Numbered from the stretch's first letter, positions 49,881 to 60,500 are shown. The stretch is DNA of 64,000 nt from Lachnospiraceae bacterium (GCA_017432565.1 JAFRIW010000051.1:1-64000), one strand, 5' to 3'. Numbers and translations are program-made. Notes: generated by a model not told the origin, from the letters alone.

Positions 49881-51299
49881 TCATACCTCACTCTGTGCTT
49901 TGTCAGCAATAAACGCGGAGAGTTCCTCGAGGGCCATGCCTCTGGAGGCCTTGCATAAAAACGCGGCGCCCGGCTGCACCAGCTTCTGCAGGACGCTCTT
50001 CGCTTCTTCTTTATCTTTACAGCGGAAGACATTCGTCATTCCGGCTTTTTCCGCCTCATCGGCAAGATATGAGACGGCGGCGTTTCCGACGGCGACCAGC
50101 GCGTCGAGATGCAGGGATGCCGCATGTCTTCCCACTTCCCGGTGCAGCTGCTCCTCCAGGTCTCCGAGCTCGAACATATCGCCGAGCACCGCCGTGCGGG
50201 TGTCTGCCTCCAGGTGGGAAAGTGAATTCAGCGCGGACCGCATGGACTGCGGATTCGCATTGTAGGTGTCATTGATGAGCTTGATGTTTCCGGGCAGCTG
50301 CCGGATCTCCATCCGCATGCGGGCGGACTGATACTGCGTGATTCCGGTGAGGATTTCCTGTGCCGGAACGCCGTGCAGGAAGCCTGCCGCCATGGCGGAC
50401 AGCGCCGCATAAATCATATGTCTTCCGGGGGACGGCACGGTCACTTCATAGGTCCCCTGCGGCGTCACGGCCGTAAATTCCAGACGGTCCTCAAAGGTAT
50501 CCCGGATATTGACAGCTCTGTAATCGCAGTCCGCGGACTCGCCGACATAGATCAGCTGCGGTCTGCCCGGAATTTCTTCGGGATGCTTACGCAGCCGGGG
50601 CAGGAAATCGTCGTCGCCGTTTAAGATGGCGGCGCCGCCCTCCTGAAGTCCCTCGAAGATTTCACATTTTGCCTTGAAAATATTCTCCCTGCTGCCGAGA
50701 ATTCCGATGTGGGCCTCGCCGATATTGGTGATAATCACCGTGGTCGGACGGCCGATTCCGGTGAGATAGCTGATCTCGCCGAAATGGTTCATGCCCATTT
50801 CCACCACTGCCGCTTCGATACTGTGGTCGAGCCGCAGCAGTGTGCGGGGCAGTCCGATATTGTTGTTGAGATTGCCCTCCGTCTTCAGCGTGTTGAAATG
50901 CGCTGCCATCACGGCTGCGGTCATTTCCTTGGTGGTTGTTTTGCCCACGCTCCCGGTCACGGCGATGACAGGAATCCGGAAGCGGGCGCGGTACCAGCGC
51001 GCCAGATCGCCGGCCGCCAGCATGGTATCTTTCACCACGACATAAAACCGGTCCTCCCGCAGCTCTTCGGGAACCTTTGAGACGACGACACCGCAGGCGC
51101 CGGCCTCCAGTGCCGCCGGGACAAAGCGGTGCGCATCCAGTTTTTCCCCGATATAAGCGAAAAAGACCTCTCCGCCCTGAATCTTCCGGTTGTCCGAGAG
51201 GGCACCGGTGATGGGCTGCGAGAGATCGTCAAAGGGGCCGGCAAGCCGTCCCCCTGTTGCATCCAGTAAGTCCTTTAATGTGATCTGTTCCATGTTCAC
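49881..51299 (-). CDS. murF: UDP-MurNAc-tripeptide D-alanyl-D-alanine ligase
   Basis: This 472-residue Mur ligase has an N-terminal UDP-binding domain (SDNRKIQGGEVFFAYIGEKLD), the ATP loop TGSVGKTTTKEM near 115-126, EMGMNHFGEISYL and the C-terminal domain motif NDTYNANPQSM. It adds D-Ala-D-Ala to the UDP-MurNAc tripeptide, using the product of the adjacent ddl, with which it overlaps by four bases. Confidence 0.96.
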   Translation of the reverse strand: MNMEQITLKDLLDATGGRLAGPFDDLSQPITGALSDNRKIQGGEVFFAYIGEKLDAHRFVPAALEAGACGVVVSKVPEELREDRFYVVVKDTMLAAGDLARWYRARFRIPVIAVTGSVGKTTTKEMTAAVMAAHFNTLKTEGNLNNNIGLPRTLLRLDHSIEAAVVEMGMNHFGEISYLTGIGRPTTVIITNIGEAHIGILGSRENIFKAKCEIFEGLQEGGAAILNGDDDFLPRLRKHPEEIPGRPQLIYVGESADCDYRAVNIRDTFEDRLEFTAVTPQGTYEVTVPSPGRHMIYAALSAMAAGFLHGVPAQEILTGITQYQSARMRMEIRQLPGNIKLINDTYNANPQSMRSALNSLSHLEADTRTAVLGDMFELGDLEEQLHREVGRHAASLHLDALVAVGNAAVSYLADEAEKAGMTNVFRCKDKEEAKSVLQKLVQPGAAFLCKASRGMALEELSAFIADKAQSEV

Positions 51300-52381
51300 T
51301 GACCTCTCATGGCGAGGGCGTCTTCCACGATCTGCTCGCAGAGCTCCTCATAGGAAATGCCGACCTGTGCGGCTTCCTGCGGAACCAGGCTGGTCGGCGT
51401 CATGCCGGGCAGCGTGTTGACCTCCAGGAAATAGACCCGGTTGTCCGATGTCACAATGTAATCACTTCTCGAATAGGTGGAGAGGCCCATCTCTTTGTGG
51501 ACGAACTCCGAGATCTTATGCATCTTCTCTTCCACCTCGCCCGTGCAGCGGCCGGGGCAGATTTCCTCGGTGGCGCCCGCCACATATTTGTTGGAGTAGT
51601 CGTAGAAACGGGTCTTGGGCGCGATTTCGACGGACGGAAGTGCCTTGCCGCGGAACACGCCGCAGGTGAACTCCCGGCCTTCGATATAATCTTCAATCAG
51701 CAGATCCTGCCCGTATCGGAGGCACTCGCGGATCGCATCGCCCAGCTCTTCCCTGTCGCGGACAATCACGACGCCGACGGAGGAACCGCCGGTGGGCGTC
51801 TTCACGACGCAGGGGACATTGATCTCCTGCTCAATTGCGGCGATGGCTTCCTTCAGGGCTTTCTCGCTCTTCCCCGCCACGTTCCGGTAGTAATGCCAGT
51901 CGGGCATCGGAACACCGTGGGGTTTGAGCATCTGCTTGGTGATCATTTTGTCCATGGTCATCGCGGCGCCCAGGTAGCCGGAGCCCGTGTAGGGAATGCC
52001 GAGCATCTCAAAAGTTGCCTGCACGCGGCCGTCCTCGCCGTTCATACCGTGCAGGGCGATAAAGACCACGTCTGCCGCGCGGCAGATTTCCAGGACACCC
52101 CTTCCGAAAACCGCGGGACTCTTAAACTTTCTGGAGGCGCGCACCTCATTCAGATCCGGCGCCACGCCGTCGAAGGAGACAGGCTTTAACTCCGGCAGCT
52201 GCTCGAAAAGTACAGCAGGGTCACGCAGGACCTCCTCGCCCATGTCCTCCAGTCCCATAAAAAGATCGACCAGAACGGCCTTGTGGCCGCGTGAACGCAG
52301 GGCATTGCAGATTTTGGTCCCGGAGAGGAAGGAAATCATCCGCTCCGTGCTGAGTCCGCCGCATAATACCACTATTTTCAT
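51296..52381 (-). CDS. ddl: D-alanine-D-alanine ligase
   Basis: This 361-residue ATP-grasp enzyme has VLCGGLSTER, HGMNGEDGRVQ, the ATP loop TPTGGSSVGV, a YDYSNKYVAG omega-loop Tyr typical of D-Ala:D-Ala (rather than D-lactate) ligases, and FLEVNTLPGM. It is predicted vancomycin-sensitive in type. It lies 48 bases after the hydratase gene and is coupled to murF. Confidence 0.95.
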   Translation of the reverse strand: MKIVVLCGGLSTERMISFLSGTKICNALRSRGHKAVLVDLFMGLEDMGEEVLRDPAVLFEQLPELKPVSFDGVAPDLNEVRASRKFKSPAVFGRGVLEICRAADVVFIALHGMNGEDGRVQATFEMLGIPYTGSGYLGAAMTMDKMITKQMLKPHGVPMPDWHYYRNVAGKSEKALKEAIAAIEQEINVPCVVKTPTGGSSVGVVIVRDREELGDAIRECLRYGQDLLIEDYIEGREFTCGVFRGKALPSVEIAPKTRFYDYSNKYVAGATEEICPGRCTGEVEEKMHKISEFVHKEMGLSTYSRSDYIVTSDNRVYFLEVNTLPGMTPTSLVPQEAAQVGISYEELCEQIVEDALAMRGQ

Positions 52382-52429
52382 GTGTGCGTCTCCTTTCCGA
52401 TACTTACATAGGAACCCGGTTCAGATTTA

Positions 52430-54748
52430 TTATAGTCCCGCTTTATTGCGGTTGTAGTTGATGAGGCATCCGTCCAGGATGATCCGGCGCTCTTCGTCGG
52501 TGAGGTCGCCGAGGGTCACGGTGAACGGTGTCATCACTTCATCCTCCGCTGCGTCCGGGCGGACCACATAGCCTGTGATTTTCTCCGCTTTCTCCTCCAC
52601 CGCACGGCGGATGTCCGGGAAGAACAGGTAGTCGCCCTTTCCGAAGATCATCTGATCGTCGGTGATGACAAACGGCAGCATGCCCCAGTTGATCAGGTTG
52701 GAGCGGTAGCGCTTTGTCGCGTATTCATTGGCAAAATTTGCCCAGCCGCCCAGGACCTTCTGGCAGGAGGCTGCCTGCTCTCTGGCGGAGCCGTCTCCGG
52801 GCTTCACGGCAAAAATCGCTGAGCCGATGCCCAGATTGCCCTTTGCGGTCAGATTGCCGTCCGCGTCTCGCCGATCGTGGGGAACCAGCTCCGGGAAGCG
52901 CGGCTTGATCGAGTGCACCACGGGCTTCAGCTCCGGAAGTGCCTCGCCGACACAGCTGCCCTCCAGAATCGCGCTCTGGGCCGCTCTCACCTCTTTGGCG
53001 AGGCCCACGTAGGCGGGATCCTTGCGGGAGAGGGTAAACTGCGCCAGTCCCTCCGGGTTGGACCGGTAGGAGGAGGTCTCGCCGGAAGGAATCAGCTCAT
53101 CGGTCGTCGTCACGGGATCGTGGATCTCCGAGACGAGCTTTAAGAGCATGTGCTCAGGCAGCGGTGACATCTTCGGCCAGTCCTTGATGTTCGGGCCCAG
53201 CTGAACTTCCTGGTCCGGGTCGGCCTGTCCGTGTGAGTCATAGACGCGGTGCTCGTAGATTTTGCCGTCAAAATGATATTCGTAGACGCCGAAGTCCGCA
53301 TCGAGCTCGGTGGCGGGTGTCAGCACGCCGCCGCAGGCTGCGGTCGCCGCGATGCTGCGGGCGTCCATCAGTGCCACGGAAGCGATCTGGCCGCTCTGCA
53401 GCTTGCTGCCTTCGCGGTTGGGGAAGTTGCGCGTCGAGTGGCGGATACTGAACTGGTTGTTGGCCGGTGTGTCGCCCGCGCCGAAGCACGGTCCGCAGAA
53501 AGCGGTCTTGATCACCGCGCCGGATTCGATCAGCTTCGCCGCCGCGCCGTTGCGCACAAGCTCCATATAGATCGGCATGGAAGCCGGATACACGCTTAAG
53601 GAGAACCGGTCGTTTCCGACGGAACGGCCGTCCAGCAGGTCGGCAGCCGCGCACAGATTTTCAAAGCCGCCGCCGGCGCAGCCCGCGATGATGCCCTGTT
53701 CCACGCAGAAGGCGCCATTCCTGATTTTGTCCTGCAGGGAATACGGCACCTGTGCGCCGAGGGAAACCTTCGCGCGCTCCTCGACCTCATGCAGCACGTC
53801 CTTTAAATTGCGGCGCACTTCGTCGATGGTATAGACATTGCTGGGATGGAAAGGCATGGCGATCATCGGCTCCACTGTGTCGAGGTCGATGATGACCGCG
53901 CCGTCATAGTACGCGCCCTCACCGGGGGTGAGTTTCTTATAGGCCTCTGCCCTGCCGTGGGCTTCGTAGAATTCCTTGGTCCGCTCGTCGGTCTCCCAGA
54001 CGGAGGACAGGCAGGTTGTCTCGGTGGTCATGACGTCGACACCGATACGGAAATCCGCGGAGAGGGAGGCAATGCCGGGGCCGACGAACTCCAGCACCTT
54101 GTTCTTTACAAAGCCGCTCCCGAAGACCGCGCCGATCAGTGCGAGCGCAACGTCCTGCGGACCCACGCCGCGCCTTACCGCGCCGGTCAGGTAAACGGCG
54201 ATGACCTCAGGGCGCTTAATGTCCCAGGTCTGGCCCAGCAGCTGCTTGACGAGCTCCGGACCGCCCTCGCCGACGGCCATGGTGCCGAGCGCGCCGTACC
54301 GGGTGTGCGAATCGCTGCCCAGGATCATTCCGCCGGCTTCGGCCAGCATTTCCCGCGCGTACTGATGGATGACAGCAAGATGCGGCGGGACATACACCCC
54401 GCCGTATTTCTTTGCGGCCGTCAGGCCGAACATATGGTCATCTTCATTGATTGTGCCGCCGACCGCACACAGGGAATTGTGGCAGTTGGTGAGCACATAC
54501 GGCATCGGAAAACGCGTAAGTCCCGATGCGCGGGCAGTCTGAATAATGCCGACATAGGTAATGTCGTGACTGGTCAGCTTGTCAAAACGGATCCGAAGAT
54601 CCTTGTCCGAACCGGACCGGTTATGCGCCGACAGAATCTGCCGGGCGATTGTCCGCTTTCCGGCTTCCTCGACAGAAACTCCCTGCGGCGCCTCCTGCGT
54701 GAGGACGCCGCCGGTGTAATATACTCCGGATCGTATCAGTTCAACCAT
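52430..54748 (-). CDS. Aconitase-family hydratase
   Basis: This 772-residue protein has the aconitase [4Fe-4S] ligands, one Cys in IIAGCAGGG near 370 and two in AFCGPCFGAGD near 430. LGSDSHTRYGALGTMAVGEGG and a C-terminal swivel domain follow (NWGMLPFVITDD). It is closer to the YbhJ-type hydratases than to AcnA/B or LeuCD, so the substrate is uncertain; aconitate or another hydroxy-acid is possible. ATG 54748, six bases after AGGTG, is chosen over a GTG three codons earlier. It lies between glgP and ddl, an unusual place for a hydratase. Confidence 0.82.
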   Translation of the reverse strand: MVELIRSGVYYTGGVLTQEAPQGVSVEEAGKRTIARQILSAHNRSGSDKDLRIRFDKLTSHDITYVGIIQTARASGLTRFPMPYVLTNCHNSLCAVGGTINEDDHMFGLTAAKKYGGVYVPPHLAVIHQYAREMLAEAGGMILGSDSHTRYGALGTMAVGEGGPELVKQLLGQTWDIKRPEVIAVYLTGAVRRGVGPQDVALALIGAVFGSGFVKNKVLEFVGPGIASLSADFRIGVDVMTTETTCLSSVWETDERTKEFYEAHGRAEAYKKLTPGEGAYYDGAVIIDLDTVEPMIAMPFHPSNVYTIDEVRRNLKDVLHEVEERAKVSLGAQVPYSLQDKIRNGAFCVEQGIIAGCAGGGFENLCAAADLLDGRSVGNDRFSLSVYPASMPIYMELVRNGAAAKLIESGAVIKTAFCGPCFGAGDTPANNQFSIRHSTRNFPNREGSKLQSGQIASVALMDARSIAATAACGGVLTPATELDADFGVYEYHFDGKIYEHRVYDSHGQADPDQEVQLGPNIKDWPKMSPLPEHMLLKLVSEIHDPVTTTDELIPSGETSSYRSNPEGLAQFTLSRKDPAYVGLAKEVRAAQSAILEGSCVGEALPELKPVVHSIKPRFPELVPHDRRDADGNLTAKGNLGIGSAIFAVKPGDGSAREQAASCQKVLGGWANFANEYATKRYRSNLINWGMLPFVITDDQMIFGKGDYLFFPDIRRAVEEKAEKITGYVVRPDAAEDEVMTPFTVTLGDLTDEERRIILDGCLINYNRNKAGL

Positions 54749-54772
54749 CTTATTCACCTGTATTTTGTCAGA

Positions 54773-57283
54773 TTACTTCGTCGACTTCTTCCTGCGTCCG
54801 GACAGCGACACCTTCTCGAGGTGCCAGATATCCTTTACATACTCCTCGATGGTTCTGTCGGAGGAGAACTTGCCGGCGCTGGCTGTGTTCAGCATGGCCA
54901 TCTTCGCCCAGCGCTTCGTGTCCTTGTATGCCTCGGCGATTTCACGCTGTGTCTTCGCGTAGGAGTCAAAATCCTTGAGGATGAAGTACCGGTCAGCCGG
55001 CGAACCGCCGACGCGCTCCAGCAGGGAATTGTACAGCGGGCGGAAGAGCTCCGGATCCTCCGGAGAGTAAGTTCCGTTCACGAGCTGCACCAGCACCTTG
55101 CGCAGATCCTGATTCTCGTTGAAGATCTGCTTCGGATCGTAGCCGCCGTGGTTCTCATAGTGAATGACTTCCTCGGAGGACAGACCGAAGATGAAGATAT
55201 TCTCCTCTCCGACTTCCTCGACCATCTCGACGTTCGCGCCGTCCATGGTTCCGATGGTGACCGCGCCGTTCAGCATCAGCTTCATGTTACCGGTGCCGGA
55301 CGCTTCCTTACTGGCAGTGGAAATCTGCTCGGAAATATCCGCCGCGGCGAAAATCAGTTCCGCGTTGGAAACACGGTAATCCTCGATGAAGACGACCTTG
55401 ATTCTGTCGTCGATCTCGGGATCGTTGTTGATCACATCCGCCACTGAGTTGATCAGCTTGATGGTCAGCTTCGCGTTCTGATAGCCTGCCGCCGCCTTCG
55501 CGCCGAAGATGAAGGTGCGCTTGGGCATCTCCATACCCGGATTCTCTTTCAGCTGGTTGTACAGGTACATGACGTGCAGGATGTTGAGCAGCTGCCTCTT
55601 GTACTCATGCAGGCGCTTGACCTGTACGTCGAAGATCGAGCGGGGATCCACTTCGATGCCGTTGTGCTCCAGAATGTACTTCGCAAGGCGGACCTTGTTC
55701 TTGTACTTGATGTGCATGAATTCCTTCTGCGCCTTGGTGTCATCGGCATAGATCTTCAGCTCTTCCAGCTCGGAGAGATCCGTGATCCACTCATCGCCGG
55801 TCTTGTTCGTGATCCAGTCGGCCAGCAGCGGGTTCGCGTGCAGCAGGAACCGGCGCTGTGTGATGCCGTTGGTCTTGTTGTTGAACTTCTCGGGGAACAT
55901 CTCGTAGAAGTCGCGCAGCTCCTGGTTCTTCAGGATTTCGGTGTGAAGTCTCGCCACGCCGTTGACAGAGAAGCCTGCCACGATCGCCATGTTGGCCATG
56001 CGGACCTGTCCGTCGTAGACGATGCCCATCTTGCGGATCTTCTCGTGGACATCCACGCCGGTGTGGTCATATTTTTCATGCACCGCGATCTCAAAGCGGC
56101 GGTTGATCTCTTCCACGATCTGATAGATTCTCGGAAGCAGCTGGCTGAACAGGTCGATGGGCCACTTTTCAAGCGCCTCGGCCATGATGGTGTGATTGGT
56201 ATACGCACAGCACTTCTGTGTCACGCTCCAGGCATCGTCCCAGGTCAGCTTGTAATCATCCATCAGGATGCGCATCAGCTCCGGCACGGTCAGGGTCGGA
56301 TGCGTGTCGTTCATCTGGAAGATGAATTTCTCGTGCAGGCCCCGGAGATCGTCGTGCTTCTCGAGATATTTCTTCACGGCGAGCTGAATCGAGGCGGAGA
56401 CGAAGAAGTACTGCTGCTTCAGGCGCAGCTCTTTGCCCTGATAGTGATCATCACAGGGATAGAGGACCTCCGTGATGGTGCGGGCCAGGTTGTCCTGCTC
56501 GACGGCCTTCTGGTAATCGCCCTTGTCAAATGCCTCCAGGTGGAAGCTCTGCACCGGCTCCGCATCCCAGATGCGCAGGGTGTCGACAAAACCGTTGCCG
56601 TAGCCGATGATGGGCATGTCGTAAGGGACTGCCTTGACGGCGCTGTAGCCTTCCTGACGGAACATGGTGCGGCCGAGCTTCTCGTCATAATACGGCACAA
56701 CCTGTCCGCCGAAGCGGATTTCCTGCGTGTACTCGGGACGGCGCAGCTCGAAGGGGTTGCCGTGCTCGAGCCAGTTGTCCGGAACCTCGACCTGATAGCC
56801 GTCCCGGATGATCTGCTTGAACATGCCGTAGTGATAGCGGATGCCGCAGCCGTAAGCGGGATAGTTCAGCGTTGCCAGCGAATCCAGGAAACATGCCGCC
56901 AGTCTTCCGAGGCCGCCGTTTCCGAGCGCCGCATCCGGCTCCTCGTCCTCGATGGCGTTGATGTCAAAACCGAGCTCCTTCAGCGCTTCCTTGACTGCCG
57001 GATAAGCCATCAGGTTGATGGCGTTGTTGCCGAACGCGCGGCCCATCAGGAATTCCATGGAGAGATAGTAAACGGTCTTGGGATCCTGCTCTTCAAAAGC
57101 CTTCTGCGAGCGCATCCAGCAGTCAATGATCTGATCCTTGAGTGCGTAGGAAGCCGCCTGGAAAACCTGCTGCTTCGTCGCTTCCTTCATGGATCTGCGG
57201 AACATGGTTCTTACGTTATACTCAACACTTCTCTTAAACAGATCTTTATCAAAATTCAACTGGATTTTCTTTAAAGCTGCCAA
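54773..57283 (-). CDS. glgP: Glycogen/alpha-glucan phosphorylase
   Basis: This 836-residue GT35 enzyme has YYLSMEFLMGRAFGNN, DAALGNGGLGRLAACFLDS, QMNDTHPTL, KRLHEYKRQ and the PLP-lysine motif EASGTGNMKLMLNGA. It releases glucose 1-phosphate from storage glucan. The start codon is TTG at 57283, seven bases after GGAGGAG; no nearer ATG fits. No other glycogen gene is adjacent. It follows ileS by 52 bases. Confidence 0.95.
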   Translation of the reverse strand: MAALKKIQLNFDKDLFKRSVEYNVRTMFRRSMKEATKQQVFQAASYALKDQIIDCWMRSQKAFEEQDPKTVYYLSMEFLMGRAFGNNAINLMAYPAVKEALKELGFDINAIEDEEPDAALGNGGLGRLAACFLDSLATLNYPAYGCGIRYHYGMFKQIIRDGYQVEVPDNWLEHGNPFELRRPEYTQEIRFGGQVVPYYDEKLGRTMFRQEGYSAVKAVPYDMPIIGYGNGFVDTLRIWDAEPVQSFHLEAFDKGDYQKAVEQDNLARTITEVLYPCDDHYQGKELRLKQQYFFVSASIQLAVKKYLEKHDDLRGLHEKFIFQMNDTHPTLTVPELMRILMDDYKLTWDDAWSVTQKCCAYTNHTIMAEALEKWPIDLFSQLLPRIYQIVEEINRRFEIAVHEKYDHTGVDVHEKIRKMGIVYDGQVRMANMAIVAGFSVNGVARLHTEILKNQELRDFYEMFPEKFNNKTNGITQRRFLLHANPLLADWITNKTGDEWITDLSELEELKIYADDTKAQKEFMHIKYKNKVRLAKYILEHNGIEVDPRSIFDVQVKRLHEYKRQLLNILHVMYLYNQLKENPGMEMPKRTFIFGAKAAAGYQNAKLTIKLINSVADVINNDPEIDDRIKVVFIEDYRVSNAELIFAAADISEQISTASKEASGTGNMKLMLNGAVTIGTMDGANVEMVEEVGEENIFIFGLSSEEVIHYENHGGYDPKQIFNENQDLRKVLVQLVNGTYSPEDPELFRPLYNSLLERVGGSPADRYFILKDFDSYAKTQREIAEAYKDTKRWAKMAMLNTASAGKFSSDRTIEEYVKDIWHLEKVSLSGRRKKSTK

Positions 57284-57335
57284 ATTGGTCTCCTCCTGTC
57301 TGTTTCTGTATATCTGTTACTGCTTTTATCCGATA

Positions 57336-60300
57336 TTATATTTTCTCAACACCGATGACGACCTTTTCGCCATTGATGTTCCACTCTTTTTCATTCGCGA
57401 GCGGGGTGTCCTTCAGGATGCCGTCCGCAAGAACCTTGCCGGTGATGGCGGCTTCGCTCTTCATCGCGATCTCATACAGTTTATCGCTGCCGTTTAAGGA
57501 GAGGCGGATCCGGTCCATGACCTCGAAGCCGGAATCCTTGCGCATCGTCTGGATTTTGCTGATGAGCTCGAGCACATAGCCCTCTTCGATCAGCTCCGGC
57601 GTCAGGTTGATGTCGAGCACGACGCTCACGCCGCCCTCTTCCTGTGTGACGTAGCCTTCCTTCTGTGCGGTTTCGATCAGCAGGTCGTCGCGGCCGAGCT
57701 CTACTGCGGTGCCGTCCAGCTCAAAGCTGAGCGTGCCCCTGCTGTTCAGCTCATCCATGGCCTCGTTGCCGTCCAGTTCCTTCAGATACTGGCCGATTCT
57801 GCCGAGGAGTTTTCCGTAGCGCGGGCCGAGAGTGCGCATCTGCGGCTTGAAGGTGTAGCTGGTGAAGCTGCGCAGATCGTCCGTGAAGGTCACTTTCTTC
57901 ACGTTCAGCTCGCTGGTGATGATCTCCTGATAGAACACCGGCAGCTCCTTCGCGCCGCGGACAAACATTTCCGCGACCGGCTGGCGGTTCTTCACGGCGG
58001 AGAGATTGCGGCAGGCACGTCCGAGCACGACAATCTTCAGGACCTCGGCCATCTTGTCCTCCAGATCCTGATCGATGTGCTCCTCCTGCACGGCCGGGAA
58101 GTCGCACAGATGCACGCTCTCCGGTGCCTCTTTGTCCACGCTGCAGACGATATTCTGATAGATCTCCTCCGTCATGAACGGGATGAACGGCGCTGCGCAC
58201 AGGCAGACATTCTTCAGAGCCGTGAACAGGGTCATGTAGGCATTGATCTTATCCTGCTCCATGCCCTTTGCCCAGAAGCGCTCTCTGCCCCGGCGCACAT
58301 ACCAGTTGCTCATGTCGTCGACAAAGCTCTCCAGCGCGGACGCCGCTTCCGGAATCCGGTAAGCGTCCAGGTTGGAGTCGACCGTTTTGATCATGGTATT
58401 CATTCTGGAGAGCAGCCACTTGTCCATGACGGACAGCTTGTCGTACTCCAGCGCATACTTTGTGGGATCGAACTGATCGATCTCCGCGTACAGTGTGTAG
58501 AAAGCATAGGTGTTCCAGAGGGTGCCGAGAATCTTTCTCTGTCCCTCCTGAACGGCGTCGCCCGAGAAGCGCTTGGGCAGCCAGGGCGCGCTGTTGGTGT
58601 AGAAGAACCAGCGGACCGCATCGGCGCCGTACTGGCGCAGCGCATCCATCGGGCTGACTGCGTTGCCCTTGGATTTGCTCATCTTCTCGCCGTCCTTGTC
58701 CAGAACCAGTCCCATGACGATGACGTTCTTAAAGGCAGGACGGTTGAACAGAAGCGTCGACTCCGCATGCAGGGAGTAGAACCAGCCCCTGGTCTGGTCC
58801 ACGGCTTCGGAGATGAACGCAGCCGGGAACTGCTTCTCGAAAAGCTCTTTGTTCTCAAAAGGATAGTGGAGCTGTGCGTAAGGCATGGCGCCGGAATCAA
58901 ACCAGCAGTCAATAACCTCCGGCACGCGCTTCATGGTGCCGCCGCAGCTGCAGGGCACGGTGAAGTTGTCCACGTACGGACGGTGCAGCTCTGTGTGCTC
59001 CGCTTCCGGATCGCCGGTCAGCTCCGCCAGCTCCTTCCGGCTGCCGATGCTGATCTGCTTTCCGCAGTCCGGGCATTCCCAGACATTGAGGGGCGTGCCC
59101 CAGTAGCGGTTCCGGGAGATCGCCCAGTCCTGGATATTCTCCAGCCAGTTGCCGAAACGTCCCTCGCCGATTGAAGGCGGGATCCAGTTGATTTCCTGAT
59201 TGTTGCGGACCAGATCGTCGCGCACGGCGGTCATCTTGATGAACCAGGACTCCCGTGCGTAATAGATCAGCGGCGTGCCGCAGCGCCAGCAGTGCGGATA
59301 ATCATGTTCAAATTTCGGAGCGGAGAACAGAAGGCCTCTTCTGTCCAGGTCCTTTAAGATCTCCGGATCGGCGCTGACAGCGCCCTCATCCATCTCCTTC
59401 TGCGTGGGCTTGCAGCGCATGCCGGCAAAAGGTGACTCTTCCCGCATGCGTCCCTGTTCATCGACCATCTGGACGAACGGAGCGTCGTACTTTCTGCCGA
59501 CGCGCGCGTCGTCTTCACCGAAGGCCGGCGCGATGTGGACGATGCCGGTACCGTCGCTCATGGTGACGTAGTTGTCACAGTAGACGAAGAACGCTTTCTT
59601 GTGCTGCTTTTCGACAGATTTTGCCGCACACTCATAGAGGGGCTCGTACTCCCTGTACTCCAGGTCCTTTCCGCTCATGGTCTCGAGAACGGTATAGCCC
59701 TCGCCGAGCACCGTGTCCATCAGTGCCTCGCCCATATAATAGGTATAGCCGTCCGCAGCCTTCACCTTCGCATAGGTGTCGTCCGGGTTGACGCACAGGC
59801 CGATGTTGGAAGGCAGGGTCCAGGGCGTGGTCGTCCATGCGAGGAAGTACGCATCCTCGCCCTTTACCTTGAAGCGGACCACGGCGGAGCGCTCCTTCAG
59901 GGTCTTGTAGCCCTGCGCGACCTCGTGGGAAGACAGGGGCGTGCCGCAGTGCGGGCAGTAGGGAACGACCTTGAAGCCCTTGTAGAGCAGGCCTTTGTCC
60001 CAGATGGTCTTCAGCGCCCACCACTCGGACTCGATGAAGTCATCATAGTAAGTGACATAGGGATTCTCCATGTCCGCCCAGAAGCCGACCTTCTCGGAGA
60101 ACTCCTCCCACATGCCCTTGTAAGTCCAGACGGACTCCTTGCACTTTTTGATGAAGGGCTCGATGCCATAGGCCTCGATCTGGTCTTTGCCCTCGATGCC
60201 GATTTCCTTCTCGACTTCCAGCTCAACCGGCAGTCCGTGAGTATCCCAGCCTGCCTTACGCGGGACTTCATAGCCTTTCATTGCGCGGTAGCGCGGAATG

Positions 60301-60500
60301 ATGTCTTTGATCGCGCGGGTCTCCACGTGGCCGATGTGCGGCTTGCCGTTGGCGGTCGGCGGGCCGTCATAGAACATATACATCGGGCCGCCCTCGCGCT
60401 TCTTCACGCTTTTCTCGAAGATCCCGTGATCTTCCCAGAATTTTACGGTCGCGTCTTCGCGCTCCACAAAATTCAGGTCCGAGTTCACCTTTTTATACAT
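57336..60500 (-). CDS. ileS: Isoleucyl-tRNA synthetase, type 2
   Basis: This 1054-residue class I synthetase has PHIGH at 54-58, the editing domain with LAWTTTPWTLPSN and the class I signature EKMSKSKGN near 615. The C-terminus lacks the zinc ribbon of type 1 bacterial IleS. Length and motifs place it in the eukaryotic-like type 2 group, which tends to resist mupirocin. AAAGGGGAT precedes ATG. The leader contains a strong promoter and hairpins but no recognisable T-box. Confidence 0.95.
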   Translation of the reverse strand: MYKKVNSDLNFVEREDATVKFWEDHGIFEKSVKKREGGPMYMFYDGPPTANGKPHIGHVETRAIKDIIPRYRAMKGYEVPRKAGWDTHGLPVELEVEKEIGIEGKDQIEAYGIEPFIKKCKESVWTYKGMWEEFSEKVGFWADMENPYVTYYDDFIESEWWALKTIWDKGLLYKGFKVVPYCPHCGTPLSSHEVAQGYKTLKERSAVVRFKVKGEDAYFLAWTTTPWTLPSNIGLCVNPDDTYAKVKAADGYTYYMGEALMDTVLGEGYTVLETMSGKDLEYREYEPLYECAAKSVEKQHKKAFFVYCDNYVTMSDGTGIVHIAPAFGEDDARVGRKYDAPFVQMVDEQGRMREESPFAGMRCKPTQKEMDEGAVSADPEILKDLDRRGLLFSAPKFEHDYPHCWRCGTPLIYYARESWFIKMTAVRDDLVRNNQEINWIPPSIGEGRFGNWLENIQDWAISRNRYWGTPLNVWECPDCGKQISIGSRKELAELTGDPEAEHTELHRPYVDNFTVPCSCGGTMKRVPEVIDCWFDSGAMPYAQLHYPFENKELFEKQFPAAFISEAVDQTRGWFYSLHAESTLLFNRPAFKNVIVMGLVLDKDGEKMSKSKGNAVSPMDALRQYGADAVRWFFYTNSAPWLPKRFSGDAVQEGQRKILGTLWNTYAFYTLYAEIDQFDPTKYALEYDKLSVMDKWLLSRMNTMIKTVDSNLDAYRIPEAASALESFVDDMSNWYVRRGRERFWAKGMEQDKINAYMTLFTALKNVCLCAAPFIPFMTEEIYQNIVCSVDKEAPESVHLCDFPAVQEEHIDQDLEDKMAEVLKIVVLGRACRNLSAVKNRQPVAEMFVRGAKELPVFYQEIITSELNVKKVTFTDDLRSFTSYTFKPQMRTLGPRYGKLLGRIGQYLKELDGNEAMDELNSRGTLSFELDGTAVELGRDDLLIETAQKEGYVTQEEGGVSVVLDINLTPELIEEGYVLELISKIQTMRKDSGFEVMDRIRLSLNGSDKLYEIAMKSEAAITGKVLADGILKDTPLANEKEWNINGEKVVIGVEKI

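Noticed and set aside
53846..57274. Two plus-strand open frames of over 500 residues opposite the hydratase and glgP
   Set aside because: They are antisense to strongly supported enzymes, lack translation signals and have shadow-type composition.
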